This document shows positions 16,769 through 24,587 of a stretch of DNA of 64,000 bases, one piece after another. This DNA is from Ruminococcus sp. (lineage in GTDB: Bacteria; Bacillota; Clostridia; Oscillospirales; Ruminococcaceae). The position numbers were made by a program, and so were the translations under genes. The stretch is taken from positions 19,079 to 83,078 of the forward strand of contig SVNV01000008.1 in NCBI GenBank assembly GCA_015066705.1. The letters are read 5' to 3'. The stretch's first letter is position 1. The number at the start of each line of letters is the position of its first letter. The notes under the pieces are model-generated. The model worked only from the letters and a program-made list of their open reading frames with translations, searched no databases and was not told the origin of the DNA.

Positions 16769-16872
16769 AACCTGCAATACTTTGCGGGCTGAAAAAAATC
16801 TGTATCCCACGCCAACGGCGTGGGATACAGACAAAGACAAAAACAAAAAGCCCGCAATATTTTGCAGGCTTT
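16769..16872 (-). terminator. Tandem terminators flanking a large hairpin, after mgsA
   Basis: On the minus strand after mgsA: hairpin one (CCTGCAA-N4-TTGCGGG, 16868-16851) followed by CTTTTTGTTTTTG, then a perfect 14-bp stem CTGTATCCCACGCC and mirror (16830-16800), then hairpin two (CCCGCAA-N4-TTGCAGG, 16788-16771) followed by TTTTTTG. The outer hairpins are near-inverted copies of each other, so the set could also fold as one long branched stem. Confidence 0.75.
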
Positions 16873-16886
16873 TAAGGCTGAAAACA

Positions 16887-17297
16887 TTATCTGTTCTTGG
16901 TTGGATTAACAATATTTCTCCAGTCAAGGTCGCCACGCTCAAGAGCATGAATAAGAGCTTCGGCAGTAGCGATATTAGTAGCAAGAGGAATATTATGTAC
17001 GTCGCACAATCTCAGAAGGTCGCTTTCCTTTGGTTCGTGTGGCTTTGGTGTAATCGGGTCTCTGAAAAACAGAAGAAGGTCGATTTCGTCACAAGCAATT
17101 CTTGCAGAAATCTGCTGGTCGCCACCCTGTGAACCGCTAAGGTAATTCTGTATCGGAAGTCCTGTTGCCTCGGCAACCAGTTTTCCGGTAGTACCTGTTG
17201 CACAAAGTGTATGTTTGCTCAGAATTCCGCAATAAGCAATACAGAACTGAACCATGAGCTCTTTTTTCTTGTCGTGTGCAATAAGTGCGATGTTCAT
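16887..17297 (-). CDS. mgsA: Methylglyoxal synthase
   Basis: 136 aa, close to the normal 130-155 aa. Signature residues: ATGTTGKL (phosphate site), [15 protein letters not shown] with the catalytic Asp, and [20 protein letters not shown] with the His that positions the substrate. Converts dihydroxyacetone phosphate to methylglyoxal plus phosphate, a glycolytic overflow bypass; cytosolic. It follows the MinD-like gene by 47 bp, an order (minD then mgsA) seen in clostridial min loci. Followed by tandem terminators. Confidence 0.95.
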   Translation of the reverse strand: MNIALIAHDKKKELMVQFCIAYCGILSKHTLCATGTTGKLVAEATGLPIQNYLSGSQGGDQQISARIACDEIDLLLFFRDPITPKPHEPKESDLLRLCDVHNIPLATNIATAEALIHALERGDLDWRNIVNPTKNR

Positions 17298-17344
17298 TTA
17301 TAATACCTCCGTCTATGATGTAGTCAAATATAAAGTCAGATAGT

Positions 17345-18082
17345 TTACTGTTTGAGAGAAAGCTGAATATGTTCGCCCTTGATTCTTCTTGAAATTGCAG
17401 AAAATGCAAGGAATCCCTGTGAGCTTGATGAAAGAGGTGCACCCTTACCTGTTGCAAGAGGAATAGCTGAGTCCTCAGGAATTACTCCGAGAAGCTGTAC
17501 TCCTACTGTATCAATGATTGCATCGAGGTCGTCCATATCGTCGTATTCGAAAATTCTCTTATTAGCCTTGTTGATAACAAGTCTCTGCTTCTGGTTACCT
17601 CTCTTATAGAATTCGTCCGACATCATTCTTGCGTCACGTACACAAACAGGGTCTGGCGTTGTAACAATAAGAATAAGGTCTGAATTTGTAACGATATCAA
17701 ATACACTGTTGTTGATACCTGCAGATGTGTCGATGATTATGTATTCAAAATACTTTCTCATTTCTGTTGTAATCTTCTGAATATCCTCAGCCTTAAGCTG
17801 TACAAACGGGTCAGAAGGAGCACAGAGAACGCTCAGGTTGTTAGCAAGCTTAACAGTTGTTGTTGCCTTATAAACGTCGCATGAACCGTCAATTACATCG
17901 CCGAGGTCATAAGGAATGTTTCCCTGCATACCAAGCATAATATCCATACATCTCAGACCGAAGTCAAGCTCGATAATAAGTGTACGGTTTCCCTGTTTTG
18001 CAAGTGCGTATCCGAGACAAGCACTGATAGAAGATTTACCTGTACCGCCTTTACCAGAAGTTACTGCAATAATTTTAGACAT
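17345..18082 (-). CDS. minD: MinD-like P-loop ATPase
   Basis: 245 aa MinD/ParA-type ATPase: deviant Walker A SGKGGTGKSSISA at the N-terminus, Walker A' region LIIELDFGLRCMDIMLG, Walker B YIIIDTSAGI, and the TPDP motif. Genomic order with mgsA downstream supports a septum-site MinD. However no minC or minE is adjacent in the window, and the C-terminus (SRRIKGEHIQLSLKQ) lacks the clear amphipathic membrane-targeting helix of typical MinD. Start at the ATG of MSKIIAV, preceded by AAGGAAGGG; an in-frame GTG 21 bases earlier overlaps that site. Role in division-site placement is likely but not proven. Confidence 0.8.
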   Translation of the reverse strand: MSKIIAVTSGKGGTGKSSISACLGYALAKQGNRTLIIELDFGLRCMDIMLGMQGNIPYDLGDVIDGSCDVYKATTTVKLANNLSVLCAPSDPFVQLKAEDIQKITTEMRKYFEYIIIDTSAGINNSVFDIVTNSDLILIVTTPDPVCVRDARMMSDEFYKRGNQKQRLVINKANKRIFEYDDMDDLDAIIDTVGVQLLGVIPEDSAIPLATGKGAPLSSSSQGFLAFSAISRRIKGEHIQLSLKQ

Positions 18083-18223
18083 AGTTACGTCCCTTCCTTT
18101 CACACCGAAAAAGCTCGGTTTTGCTGTATATTTTCTAAAAAGATAGATTTTTTAGTTTATAGAGTAAGCACCTCTTGAATTTTTCAGACAGTTTCTGATA
18201 ATAAAGACAGTGTTACATAATAT

Positions 18224-18251
18224 ATTTTATCACAATATTTGAAATTGTCAA
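18224..18251 (-). promoter_or_regulatory. Promoter of the minD-mgsA unit
   Basis: Minus strand TTGACA (18251-18246), 16-bp spacer, TAAAAT (18229-18224). This gives a leader of about 135 bases before the MinD start. Confidence 0.65.
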
Positions 18252-18336
18252 AGAAAATTATCTTTAACAGCGTAAAATCGTTAAATGCAATAATCTTAAA
18301 CCGCTTGTTTTGGTAACTTTGCACAACATACATAAT

Positions 18337-18458
18337 CCCGGCAAGATGTCCCCTTCACGCCGTCAGCTCAGCTGACGGCAGAGGCGACATTACCCCTGAG
18401 AAAGAAGGGTGCTTCTTTTCTCAGGGGGTAGTGCGACGCAACGTCGCACCTTGCCGGG
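18337..18458. repeat. Cloverleaf-like palindromic element between gpr and minD
   Basis: Outer stem CCCGGCAAG (18337-18345) / CTTGCCGGG (18450-18458) closes three arms: arm 1 at 18346-18391 with inner stem GCCGTCAGC-TCA-GCTGACGGC; arm 2 at about 18393-18428 with CCCCTGAGAA and mirror; arm 3 GTGCGACG-CAA-CGTCGCAC (18431-18449). Same outer-stem-plus-three-arms layout as 10694-10770, with unrelated stem sequence. The remaining 18083-18336 stretch holds only the minD promoter. Confidence 0.75.
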
Positions 18459-18493
18459 GCATATGACAACAAAAACCGCAGAAAACCGAAAGA

Positions 18494-19357
18494 TTATCCA
18501 ACAAGAGCTTCAATTTCCGAGGGAGAAATAGACGGGTGAAAAAGGCTGTTGAGTGCAGTATGAATGATGGTCGCACCGTTTTTTACAAGAAAGTCGATGT
18601 TTCGTGGAGTAACCATCATAGAGGCGAATTTTTCGTTTTGATTTTCTGCGTCTGAAATCTGATAAACTGCCGTCTGCATATCAATTACGGTAGGCATTCC
18701 GATAGCGATGACCTTGCAGCCCAGAGTGTTTTCTGAAAGCTCGGCACGGGCGTTTTTGACACCGCTTCCCGGGGAAATTCCTGTATCTGTAAGCTGGATT
18801 GTGCAACCCAAGTTAGAAATTTCAGCGCAGGCAAGAGCGTCTATTGCAAAAACCACGTCGGGAGTGATTTTTTCGCAGAGTGCTCTGACTATTTCGGCGG
18901 ATTCAAGACCGGTGTTTCCGGTGACACCTGTTGCGATTACTGCGACTTCATTCATCTTGTCGGAATATAGTTCCGGAGCAAGCCGTCTGATGTGTCTTGT
19001 TGCAAAAATCTTGCGTGAAACAAGTACTCCGAGGCTGTCAGGGGTTATAGCCTCGTTTCCGAGACCGACAACAAGGGGATTTCTGAATTTTCCTGCAAGT
19101 CTGCGAAGCTCACAGCAAAGAGCCTCTGAATAGAGAGTTACCTTGTCGGGCATTGAGTCAAAGCCATTTTCACAGGTGACAGTAACATAGCGGCCTTGTG
19201 GCTTTTCAAGAAGCTCTGAGGCTTTTTCGGTTGTGACGTTAATTCTCGAAACGTGAAGATTTCCTTTGAAAAATTCGTCTTTTTCTATTCCCTCGGTGGA
19301 TTTGCCACCTGTACGGAGCTGTTGTTCTTTTTCTGAAGCAAGGTCTGTTCTTATCAT
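18494..19357 (-). CDS. gpr: Germination protease GPR
   Basis: 287 aa A25-family spore protease. N-terminal IRTDLASE and the blocks VVGLGNEAITPDSLG, VIATGVTGNTGLES, DVVFAIDALA (catalytic-Asp region), SPGSGVKNARAE and IGMPTVIDM are present. It degrades small acid-soluble proteins of the spore core at germination and is made as a zymogen in the forespore. Shorter than the roughly 370 aa of Bacillus, as common in clostridia. Divergent from rpsT, the usual neighbour of gpr in Bacillota. Supports a spore-forming lifestyle. Confidence 0.93.
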   Translation of the reverse strand: MIRTDLASEKEQQLRTGGKSTEGIEKDEFFKGNLHVSRINVTTEKASELLEKPQGRYVTVTCENGFDSMPDKVTLYSEALCCELRRLAGKFRNPLVVGLGNEAITPDSLGVLVSRKIFATRHIRRLAPELYSDKMNEVAVIATGVTGNTGLESAEIVRALCEKITPDVVFAIDALACAEISNLGCTIQLTDTGISPGSGVKNARAELSENTLGCKVIAIGMPTVIDMQTAVYQISDAENQNEKFASMMVTPRNIDFLVKNGATIIHTALNSLFHPSISPSEIEALVG

Positions 19358-19461
19358 ATCAAAACCCTTTCTTAGCGTGATTTTACGCTATTATTCCCGT
19401 TTTATGTGTAAACTAACCAAAGTAAAGGGCAAAAAAACTCAAAAATTTTTCGTCTGGGTAC

Positions 19462-19490
19462 TTGAAATTTCAAAACAACTGTGATATTAT
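19462..19490 (+). promoter_or_regulatory. Promoter of rpsT
   Basis: TTGAAA (19462-19467), 17-bp spacer, TATTAT (19485-19490); start of transcription near 19497, giving a leader of about 95 bases. Confidence 0.7.
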
Positions 19491-19516
19491 AAGACTAATG
19501 CTTGTTTAATATCGCA

Positions 19517-19585
19517 AACTGCACTCACCTCTCAGTCGTGCAGTTGTTTTACGAAATAAGCGAAATATTTTTGAAACGGGAGGTG
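19517..19585 (+). promoter_or_regulatory. Possible regulatory leader of rpsT (S20)
   Basis: Hairpin AACTGCAC (19517-19524) / GTGCAGTT (19538-19545). Its loop holds CACCTC (19526-19531), a perfect six-base complement of GAGGTG in the rpsT ribosome site (19580-19585). A loop-to-ribosome-site pairing could give translational control; inference only. Confidence 0.4.
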
Positions 19586-19591
19586 TCTTAA

Positions 19592-19849
19592 ATGCCAAAC
19601 ATTAAATCTGCAAAGAAGAGAGTTAAGGTAATCGAGACAAAAACACTTAGAAACAAGGCTATCAAGTCTGACCTTAAGACTGCTATCAAGAAGGCTAACG
19701 CTGCTGTTGAAGCTAACGAAAACGTTGATGTAGCTGTTGCTACTGCAATCAAGAAGGTTGACAAGGCTTGCGCTAAGGGTGTTATGCACAAGAACAAGGC
19801 TGCAAGAAAGAAGTCACAGCTTGCTAAGCTTGCAAACACTGCTAAGTAA
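19592..19849 (+). CDS. rpsT: Ribosomal protein S20
   Basis: 85 aa, Lys/Ala-rich and almost entirely helical, with the S20 N-terminus [13 protein letters not shown] and the C-terminal block [19 protein letters not shown]. Binds the 5' domain of 16S rRNA and helps small-subunit assembly. Strong GGGAGGTG site 6 bases before the ATG. Single-gene unit with its own promoter and terminator, divergent from gpr. Confidence 0.97.
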   Translation: MPNIKSAKKRVKVIETKTLRNKAIKSDLKTAIKKANAAVEANENVDVAVATAIKKVDKACAKGVMHKNKAARKKSQLAKLANTAK

Positions 19850-19869
19850 TTAAGAAAAAGCAAAATTAA

Positions 19870-19896
19870 AGCACGACTAAATGTCGTGCTTTTTTA
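19870..19896 (+). terminator. Terminator of rpsT
   Basis: AGCACGAC / GTCGTGCT stem with five-base loop and a TTTTTATTTTT tail. Confidence 0.9.
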
Positions 19897-19902
19897 TTTT
19901 TC

Positions 19903-20079
19903 TTAGCGTGAAATATATTTTTCTTCCGACTCGATTTGAAGAAGCTTTAATCTTTCAAGCACTGTTTCACAGGTGGCACCGTTTTTCAGGGTAACAATTA
20001 TTTCGGTTATTCCGTTAAACAGAAAAAAGTACAGCTCCTTGTAATATGCAAGGTCAACATCTATCTGAAATTCTCTCAT
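19903..20079 (-). CDS. 58-aa protein divergent from xre, unknown function
   Basis: MREFQIDVDLAYYKELYFF... , 58 aa, acidic, with a short hydrophobic patch (FNGITEIIVTL) and no recognised domain. Start chosen at the ATG preceded by AGAGGTGAT with 7-base spacing; an in-frame ATG 18 bases upstream has none. It has a strong promoter (TTGACA-17-TACAAT) whose spacer is exactly occupied by the palindrome GGAC-TATTT-GTCC. Divergent from the Xre repressor, so it is probably the main target of that repressor. A toxin/antitoxin or phage-like switch role is possible but unsupported by homology I recognise. Confidence 0.65.
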   Translation of the reverse strand: MREFQIDVDLAYYKELYFFLFNGITEIIVTLKNGATCETVLERLKLLQIESEEKYISR

Positions 20080-20097
20080 TTTTATCACCTCTTTCAT

Positions 20098-20126
20098 ATT
20101 GTAGGACTATTTGTCCAAAATGTCAA
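20098..20126 (-). promoter_or_regulatory. Promoter of the 58-aa gene with operator O1 in the spacer
   Basis: Minus strand TTGACA (20126-20121), 17-bp spacer, TACAAT (20103-20098). The palindrome GGAC-TATTT-GTCC (20104-20116) sits inside the spacer. GACTATTTGTC (20105-20115) also occurs at 6450-6460. Confidence 0.75.
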
Positions 20127-20152
20127 TAGGACAATGTTTCCTAATATATAAT
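20127..20152 (+). promoter_or_regulatory. Operator O2 and -10 box of xre
   Basis: Palindrome TAGGA-N7-TCCTA (20127-20143), containing a GGAC half-site like O1, lies just upstream of TATAAT (20147-20152). Placement suggests autoregulation of xre. Confidence 0.6.
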
Positions 20153-20169
20153 AAACTCGGGTGATGAAT

Positions 20170-20370
20170 ATGAATCTCAGAATAAGAGATTTGCGTGAGG
20201 ATAACGACCTCACTCAAAAGACAATCAGTCAGTATCTTTTATGTGACCAATCCCTTTATTCCAAATATGAAAGAGGCGAAAGGGAGATACCGTTAAATCT
20301 GATAATCAGGCTTGCAGATTATTACAAGGTAAGTCTTGATTATATTGTCGGAAGAAGCGACAAAAAATAA
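20170..20370 (+). CDS. Xre-family (Cro/CI-type) transcriptional regulator
   Basis: 66 aa, a single helix-turn-helix domain: IRDLREDNDLTQKTISQYL, YSKYERGEREIPL and LADYYKVSLDYIVGRSD are the classic Xre blocks, with no additional domain. Start at the ATG of MNLRIRD because GGTGAT lies 5-6 bases upstream; GTG and ATG codons 9 and 6 bases earlier are alternatives. Divergent from the 58-aa gene. Two palindromes in the 90-bp intergenic region, plus one at the 6.4-kb promoter, are the likely binding sites. Confidence 0.9.
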   Translation: MNLRIRDLREDNDLTQKTISQYLLCDQSLYSKYERGEREIPLNLIIRLADYYKVSLDYIVGRSDKK

Positions 20371-20404
20371 ACTCACTAACGTTTTTCGATAGTGAGTTTT
20401 TTTA
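20370..20404 (+). terminator. Two-way terminator xre / CAP gene
   Basis: AACTCACTA / TAGTGAGTT stem with T-rich tails on both strands (TTTTTTA on plus, TTTATTTTTTG on minus). The first A belongs to the xre stop codon. Confidence 0.85.
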
Positions 20405-20430
20405 TTTCTTAAAGGAAGGTATTCAGCTGG

Positions 20431-21576
20431 TCAGAATGAAGCAAAAAGCTGTGCCCAATAATAATGACCGTTATATTTTACATAGCCGAGTCCGATATAA
20501 TCAAAATCGGAGTCGAGGATGTTTTCTTTGTGACTCTCTGAAGCCATCCAGTCGCCCACAACCATTTCAGGCGTGGTCTGACCAGCAGCAAGGTTTTCTC
20601 CGGCCACATCAGGAGAAAGTCCTGCCTCTGCAAAAACTGTATACCACTTATTTCCGTCAGGACGTGTATGTGAGAAATTCTTTTCGTTACCTTTAATTTC
20701 CTGAGCTCTGATGGTTGCGGCCTTGTCAAGAGCAATCATTCCTTTAAGAGGGTGAATTCCTGCTTTTTTTCGTTCTTCATTTACAAGTTTAATAACCTCA
20801 GAGATAAATTCGTCGTCGGTTTTATAAGCAGTAGCCGTTGTTGTCTGTGGTTTTTTGGTAGTTGTAACAGTAGTTGTCACAGGCTTTTTTGTGGTTGTCA
20901 CAGAAGGAGTTGTGTTGATGGTTTCCTCTTTCGGAGGGGTTGTAGTTGTAGCTTCTGTAACAGTAGTTTCAGGCGGTGTGGTTGTAATCGTCGGAGTAGT
21001 ACCAACACCGGTTGTGGTGGTAGTTGTTTCTTCAGAAAAGTCAATCTCACCAAAGGTTGCAAGCTTAAAGCCGTCAATTTCAACACTGCCTTCGGTAATT
21101 TTAAAATAATATCCGTCAAGAATAAATCCCATAACAGGCATTTCTGAAATAACAAAATCAACGCCGTTGCGAGATGAGGTTGCAACAATTCTGTCGCCGT
21201 CATCAGTAATAAAAACAACCTGATTTATTTTTTTGTTATTATCGTCAACAAGAACACTGGTGCCTTTACTGTCGGCAGTAAGATAAACCCCTGTAAAAAG
21301 CATATATTTTTCAACAATGGTCTCTCCCGACGGGTTTATGGCAAAAGTAAAATTATCCTCATTGGAACCGGCTTCGTAATAGCCTGTGTTTTCCCACTGG
21401 GTACTGGAAGTCCGGATTACAAACGAATCGAGCTCTGTCTTGGTTTTAATAATTAACGTAGTTATAAATCCCGCAAAAAGTGCAAGCCCGATTACAAGTG
21501 CTGTTCCGGCTATAAGGGATTCATATTTCTGGAGTCTTTCAAGAAGAGGTTTCTTCTGTCGTTTCTTAGGTGTCAT
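20431..21576 (-). CDS. Membrane-anchored CAP (SCP/PR1) domain protein with Thr-rich linker
   Basis: 381 aa. A basic N-terminus and one membrane segment (about 21-46), then a beta-rich extracellular region of unknown type (about 50-185), a Thr/Pro-rich linker (about 186-265, TTTKKP-like units), and a C-terminal CAP domain with LVNEERKKAGIHPL, FSHTRPDG, AGENLAAG, SESHKENIL and YIGLGYVKYNG; the conserved His and Glu of bacterial CAP (YkwD-like) domains are present. Probably an extracellular cell-surface protein of unknown enzymatic role. Last of a two-gene minus block with the sugar transferase (24 bp apart). A second CAP protein lies at 46.96 kb. Confidence 0.88.
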   Translation of the reverse strand: MTPKKRQKKPLLERLQKYESLIAGTALVIGLALFAGFITTLIIKTKTELDSFVIRTSSTQWENTGYYEAGSNEDNFTFAINPSGETIVEKYMLFTGVYLTADSKGTSVLVDDNNKKINQVVFITDDGDRIVATSSRNGVDFVISEMPVMGFILDGYYFKITEGSVEIDGFKLATFGEIDFSEETTTTTTGVGTTPTITTTPPETTVTEATTTTPPKEETINTTPSVTTTKKPVTTTVTTTKKPQTTTATAYKTDDEFISEVIKLVNEERKKAGIHPLKGMIALDKAATIRAQEIKGNEKNFSHTRPDGNKWYTVFAEAGLSPDVAGENLAAGQTTPEMVVGDWMASESHKENILDSDFDYIGLGYVKYNGHYYWAQLFASF

Positions 21577-21600
21577 AGTAATTCCTTTCGGAGATTATAT

Positions 21601-23025
21601 CTAAACCGAAATCTCTTCCTTATTTTCCATTTCAGACTTAGGAGTAAGCTTATGGCTGTCGGTAGCCGCTGTATCGTTTGTAACTCCTTCTGTACTGTCC
21701 GGAACAAAAATCGTTTTGATTGTCAGCAAAAGAATTCTGATATCAAGGATAATTGATTGCTGTTCGATATACATAAGGTCAAGCTTGAGCTTGTCGTAAG
21801 GTGTGGTATTGTATTTTCCCATAACCTGTGCGTAGCCGGTAAGTCCTGCCTTAGCTTTCAGTCTGTAACGGAATTCAGGAATAGTTTCTTCATACTGTTT
21901 TGCGATTTCCGGTCTTTCAGGTCTCGGACCTACAAAAGACATATCGCCCTTCAAAATATTGATAAGCTGTGGAAGCTCGTCAAAACGGATTTTTCTGATA
22001 ATTTTTCCCACAGGAGTAATTCTGCTGTCGTTGTCCTTGGCAAGTCTTGCAACGCCGTCTTTTTCAGCGTCAACAATCATACTTCTGAATTTATAAACCT
22101 TAAAAACCTTTCCGTCAAGGGTAAGTCTTTCCTGAGAATAGAGAACAGGGCCCTTGTCGTAAAGCTTGATTGCAAGTGCTGTAATGAGCATAAACGGTAA
22201 AGCAATAACAGAACAGATAACAGCCATCGCAAGGTCCATCAATCTTTTGATTACACGCTGTTCAAAGGTAAGCCCGAGGTTTCTGCTGAGAAGAAGCGGA
22301 GTATCAAAAAGGTGGATTTCCTCACTGCCTCTTAAAATAACGTCAGAAATTTTCGGCGTAATATATGTTCTTATGGATTTATCATATGTGAATTTCAAAA
22401 GCTGGTTTCTTAAGTTTGACGGAACGTCGCAGATGATTACTGCTTCAAAATCAAGAATCTTTTCCTTGATTGTTTCCAAATCCTCTGAAATTGAAACAGA
22501 AGAACAAATCATATATTTGTCTACACGCTCGCTCATTTTTGTAACAAGGTCACGGGCATTTGTGTTTCCGTAAACGATAATCATTTTTCTTGGTGGATAA
22601 ATTTTAAGGTAAACATAGGTAGCACCCGTTACCCATATTGCCGCAAGAAGGAACTGATATGCTGTAAGCATAAGCAGAGGCACAGGGTCTACAAGGCTTC
22701 TGCCCATAAGTGAAATCAACAGGTAAGTAACGGCATTTGTAGAAATAATTCCCAGAATCTGTGAGCCGATAAGACCTGCCGTTTTGAGATATCCCACCCT
22801 GAAGCCGTTGAAGGACTTTGTAAATGCCATATACAAAAGCATATATATTACAAGCAGAAGGACGTTACCTCTCTGCCAGAAGAAATAATCCTCACCGATT
22901 TTTTCACCGAAATTTGTATTATAGAGATTGTGCCACACAAAAATAAAGCAAAAAGCCATACAGCAAACAATTACCAGCGTAGCAACAGTAACTATAAGTC
23001 TTTTAAACTGTTCTTTATTAACCAT
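21601..23025 (-). CDS. Exopolysaccharide polyprenyl-glycosylphosphotransferase (WcaJ/PglC-type)
   Basis: 474 aa. Four to five membrane segments (about 1-130), a CoA-binding-like middle domain, a further membrane segment at about 285, and the C-terminal bacterial sugar-transferase domain with KRLMDLAMAV, GPVLYSQERL, YKFRSM, DELPQLINILKGDMSFVGP and GPRPERPE. Transfers a sugar-1-phosphate from a nucleotide sugar to undecaprenyl phosphate, the first step of capsule or exopolysaccharide units. I start at ATG of MVNKEQF (AAAGGA 12 bases upstream); the frame is open for 31 more codons but without a ribosome site. No other polysaccharide genes adjoin it. Confidence 0.9.
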   Translation of the reverse strand: MVNKEQFKRLIVTVATLVIVCCMAFCFIFVWHNLYNTNFGEKIGEDYFFWQRGNVLLLVIYMLLYMAFTKSFNGFRVGYLKTAGLIGSQILGIISTNAVTYLLISLMGRSLVDPVPLLMLTAYQFLLAAIWVTGATYVYLKIYPPRKMIIVYGNTNARDLVTKMSERVDKYMICSSVSISEDLETIKEKILDFEAVIICDVPSNLRNQLLKFTYDKSIRTYITPKISDVILRGSEEIHLFDTPLLLSRNLGLTFEQRVIKRLMDLAMAVICSVIALPFMLITALAIKLYDKGPVLYSQERLTLDGKVFKVYKFRSMIVDAEKDGVARLAKDNDSRITPVGKIIRKIRFDELPQLINILKGDMSFVGPRPERPEIAKQYEETIPEFRYRLKAKAGLTGYAQVMGKYNTTPYDKLKLDLMYIEQQSIILDIRILLLTIKTIFVPDSTEGVTNDTAATDSHKLTPKSEMENKEEISV

Positions 23026-23287
23026 GGACTCAAGCTTTCCTTTCAAAAAATATAAAAAATCAAATACAAGGTTGCAGAGCAACACATACATTGTAGCAGT
23101 TTTTCTACATTTTTTCAAGTGAAAACAAAAGGATTTAAAAATTTCAACAATTTTCCTTAATTTTTTACATTGCTATTTTTGATTTATTTGCAAAATTATC
23201 ATTTAATTATCACAATAAAGGTTATAATTGTATAAGTGAGAAATTATAAAAAATAAGATTTGGAACAATTATGAGGTGAAACAGATA

Positions 23288-24502
23288 ATGTACAACGATT
23301 TCAACAACAATAACAACAATCATAAAGATTACAACGAGTTTTCTTTTTATCCGGAAAACAGCAGGGATAAAAATACCGGAAGAGTAGTCTTGATTCTGTT
23401 GGTTGTTTTTATGACCATGATAGCTATGGCGACTATTGCTGTAATGGCATATACACTTTTAAAAGGAAGCGGTAGCGCCGGTGGCAACAAGCCGACAGGA
23501 CTTAATCAGACGGTTACACAGAATAGTGCGATTGATGACAACACCACTATAAGAAACGACATTCCGACAATCATTCAGCTTTCAACACCAAGCGATGCGC
23601 TGACAATTCCTGAGATTGTAAAGAAGGTTTCTCCGTCGGTTGTAGGAATTTCCTGCAGGACAACTCAGGGCAGCGTAACAGGAACAGGAATTATTCTCAG
23701 TGAAAACGGATATATCATTACAAACGCACACGTTGTCAACGGCGGAAGCGATTTCAAGGTTGTTCTTGACAAATCCCTTGAATCAGAAACATTCCCGGCT
23801 GAGCTTATCGGTGCAGATGTTCAGACAGACCTTGCTGTTTTGAAAATCGATAAGGAAGGACTTCCTGCTGCTGAATTCGGAACTTCAGGCGAAATGGTAG
23901 TGGGCGAGGCAGCTATTGTTATCGGAAACCCACTTGGCTTTGAGCTTGCAGGCTCTGTTACAGCAGGTATTGTATCAGCACTTGACAGAAAGCTTACTGT
24001 TGAGGACAGAGAAATGAACCTCATTCAGACTGACGCTTCTATAAACAGCGGAAACTCGGGCGGTCCTCTCATCAACGCATACGGTCAGGTTATAGGAATT
24101 ACTTCTGTAAAAATCAATACAACCTACGGCGAAGGACTTGGCTTTGCAATTCCTATCGACGACGCAATGCCTATTTTCGAAGACCTTATGAAGTTCGGCT
24201 ACGTAAAGGGCAGACCTCAGCTTGGAATTATGGGCGAAAACATCACTGAGATTTATTCTCAGTACTATAATATTCCTCAGGGCTTTATTGTGAGAGGAGT
24301 AAACGAAGGCTCTGCCGCTGACAGAGCAGGAATCAAGGTCAACGATATAGTTATCGGAATCAACGGAAAGCTTATTTCTTCAATCGAGGAATTCAACTCA
24401 ATCAAGAAAGACTACAAGGCAGGAGAAGAAATCACTATTTCTGTTTACAGAAACGGAGAAATCACTGACCTGGAAGTTACTCTTGATGAGGCAAACGGAT
24501 AA
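23288..24502 (+). CDS. htrA: HtrA/DegP-type membrane serine protease with PDZ domain
   Basis: 404 aa. Asn-rich cytoplasmic N-terminus, one membrane segment (about 32-58), trypsin-like domain with the triad in TNAHVV (His), TDLAVLKI (Asp) and NSGNSGGPL (Ser), and a C-terminal PDZ domain with RPQLGIMG, GSAADRAGIKVNDIVIGI and GEEITISVYRNG. Degrades misfolded envelope proteins outside the membrane. The ATG at 23288 has GAGGTGA at an 8-base distance; a GTG 12 bases upstream lies inside that site. Divergent from the sugar transferase; shares a two-way terminator with the GT2 gene. Confidence 0.95.
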   Translation: MYNDFNNNNNNHKDYNEFSFYPENSRDKNTGRVVLILLVVFMTMIAMATIAVMAYTLLKGSGSAGGNKPTGLNQTVTQNSAIDDNTTIRNDIPTIIQLSTPSDALTIPEIVKKVSPSVVGISCRTTQGSVTGTGIILSENGYIITNAHVVNGGSDFKVVLDKSLESETFPAELIGADVQTDLAVLKIDKEGLPAAEFGTSGEMVVGEAAIVIGNPLGFELAGSVTAGIVSALDRKLTVEDREMNLIQTDASINSGNSGGPLINAYGQVIGITSVKINTTYGEGLGFAIPIDDAMPIFEDLMKFGYVKGRPQLGIMGENITEIYSQYYNIPQGFIVRGVNEGSAADRAGIKVNDIVIGINGKLISSIEEFNSIKKDYKAGEEITISVYRNGEITDLEVTLDEANG

Positions 24503-24543
24503 AAACAGCGTTCTATCAGTTTTTCATATTTTATAACTTCCGA

Positions 24544-24577
24544 AAAAAGAGCCGTTTTCAATAAAACGGCTCTTTTT
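24544..24577 (+). terminator. Two-way terminator htrA / GT2
   Basis: Perfect stem AAAAAGAGCCGTTTT and mirror around CAAT; A tract on one side and T tract on the other serve both strands. Confidence 0.9.
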
Positions 24578-24587
24578 CTGTATTGAA

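Noticed and set aside
19358..19461. Sigma-G promoter upstream of gpr
   Set aside because: A GAATAATA block is present on the minus strand, but no convincing -35 partner at proper spacing.
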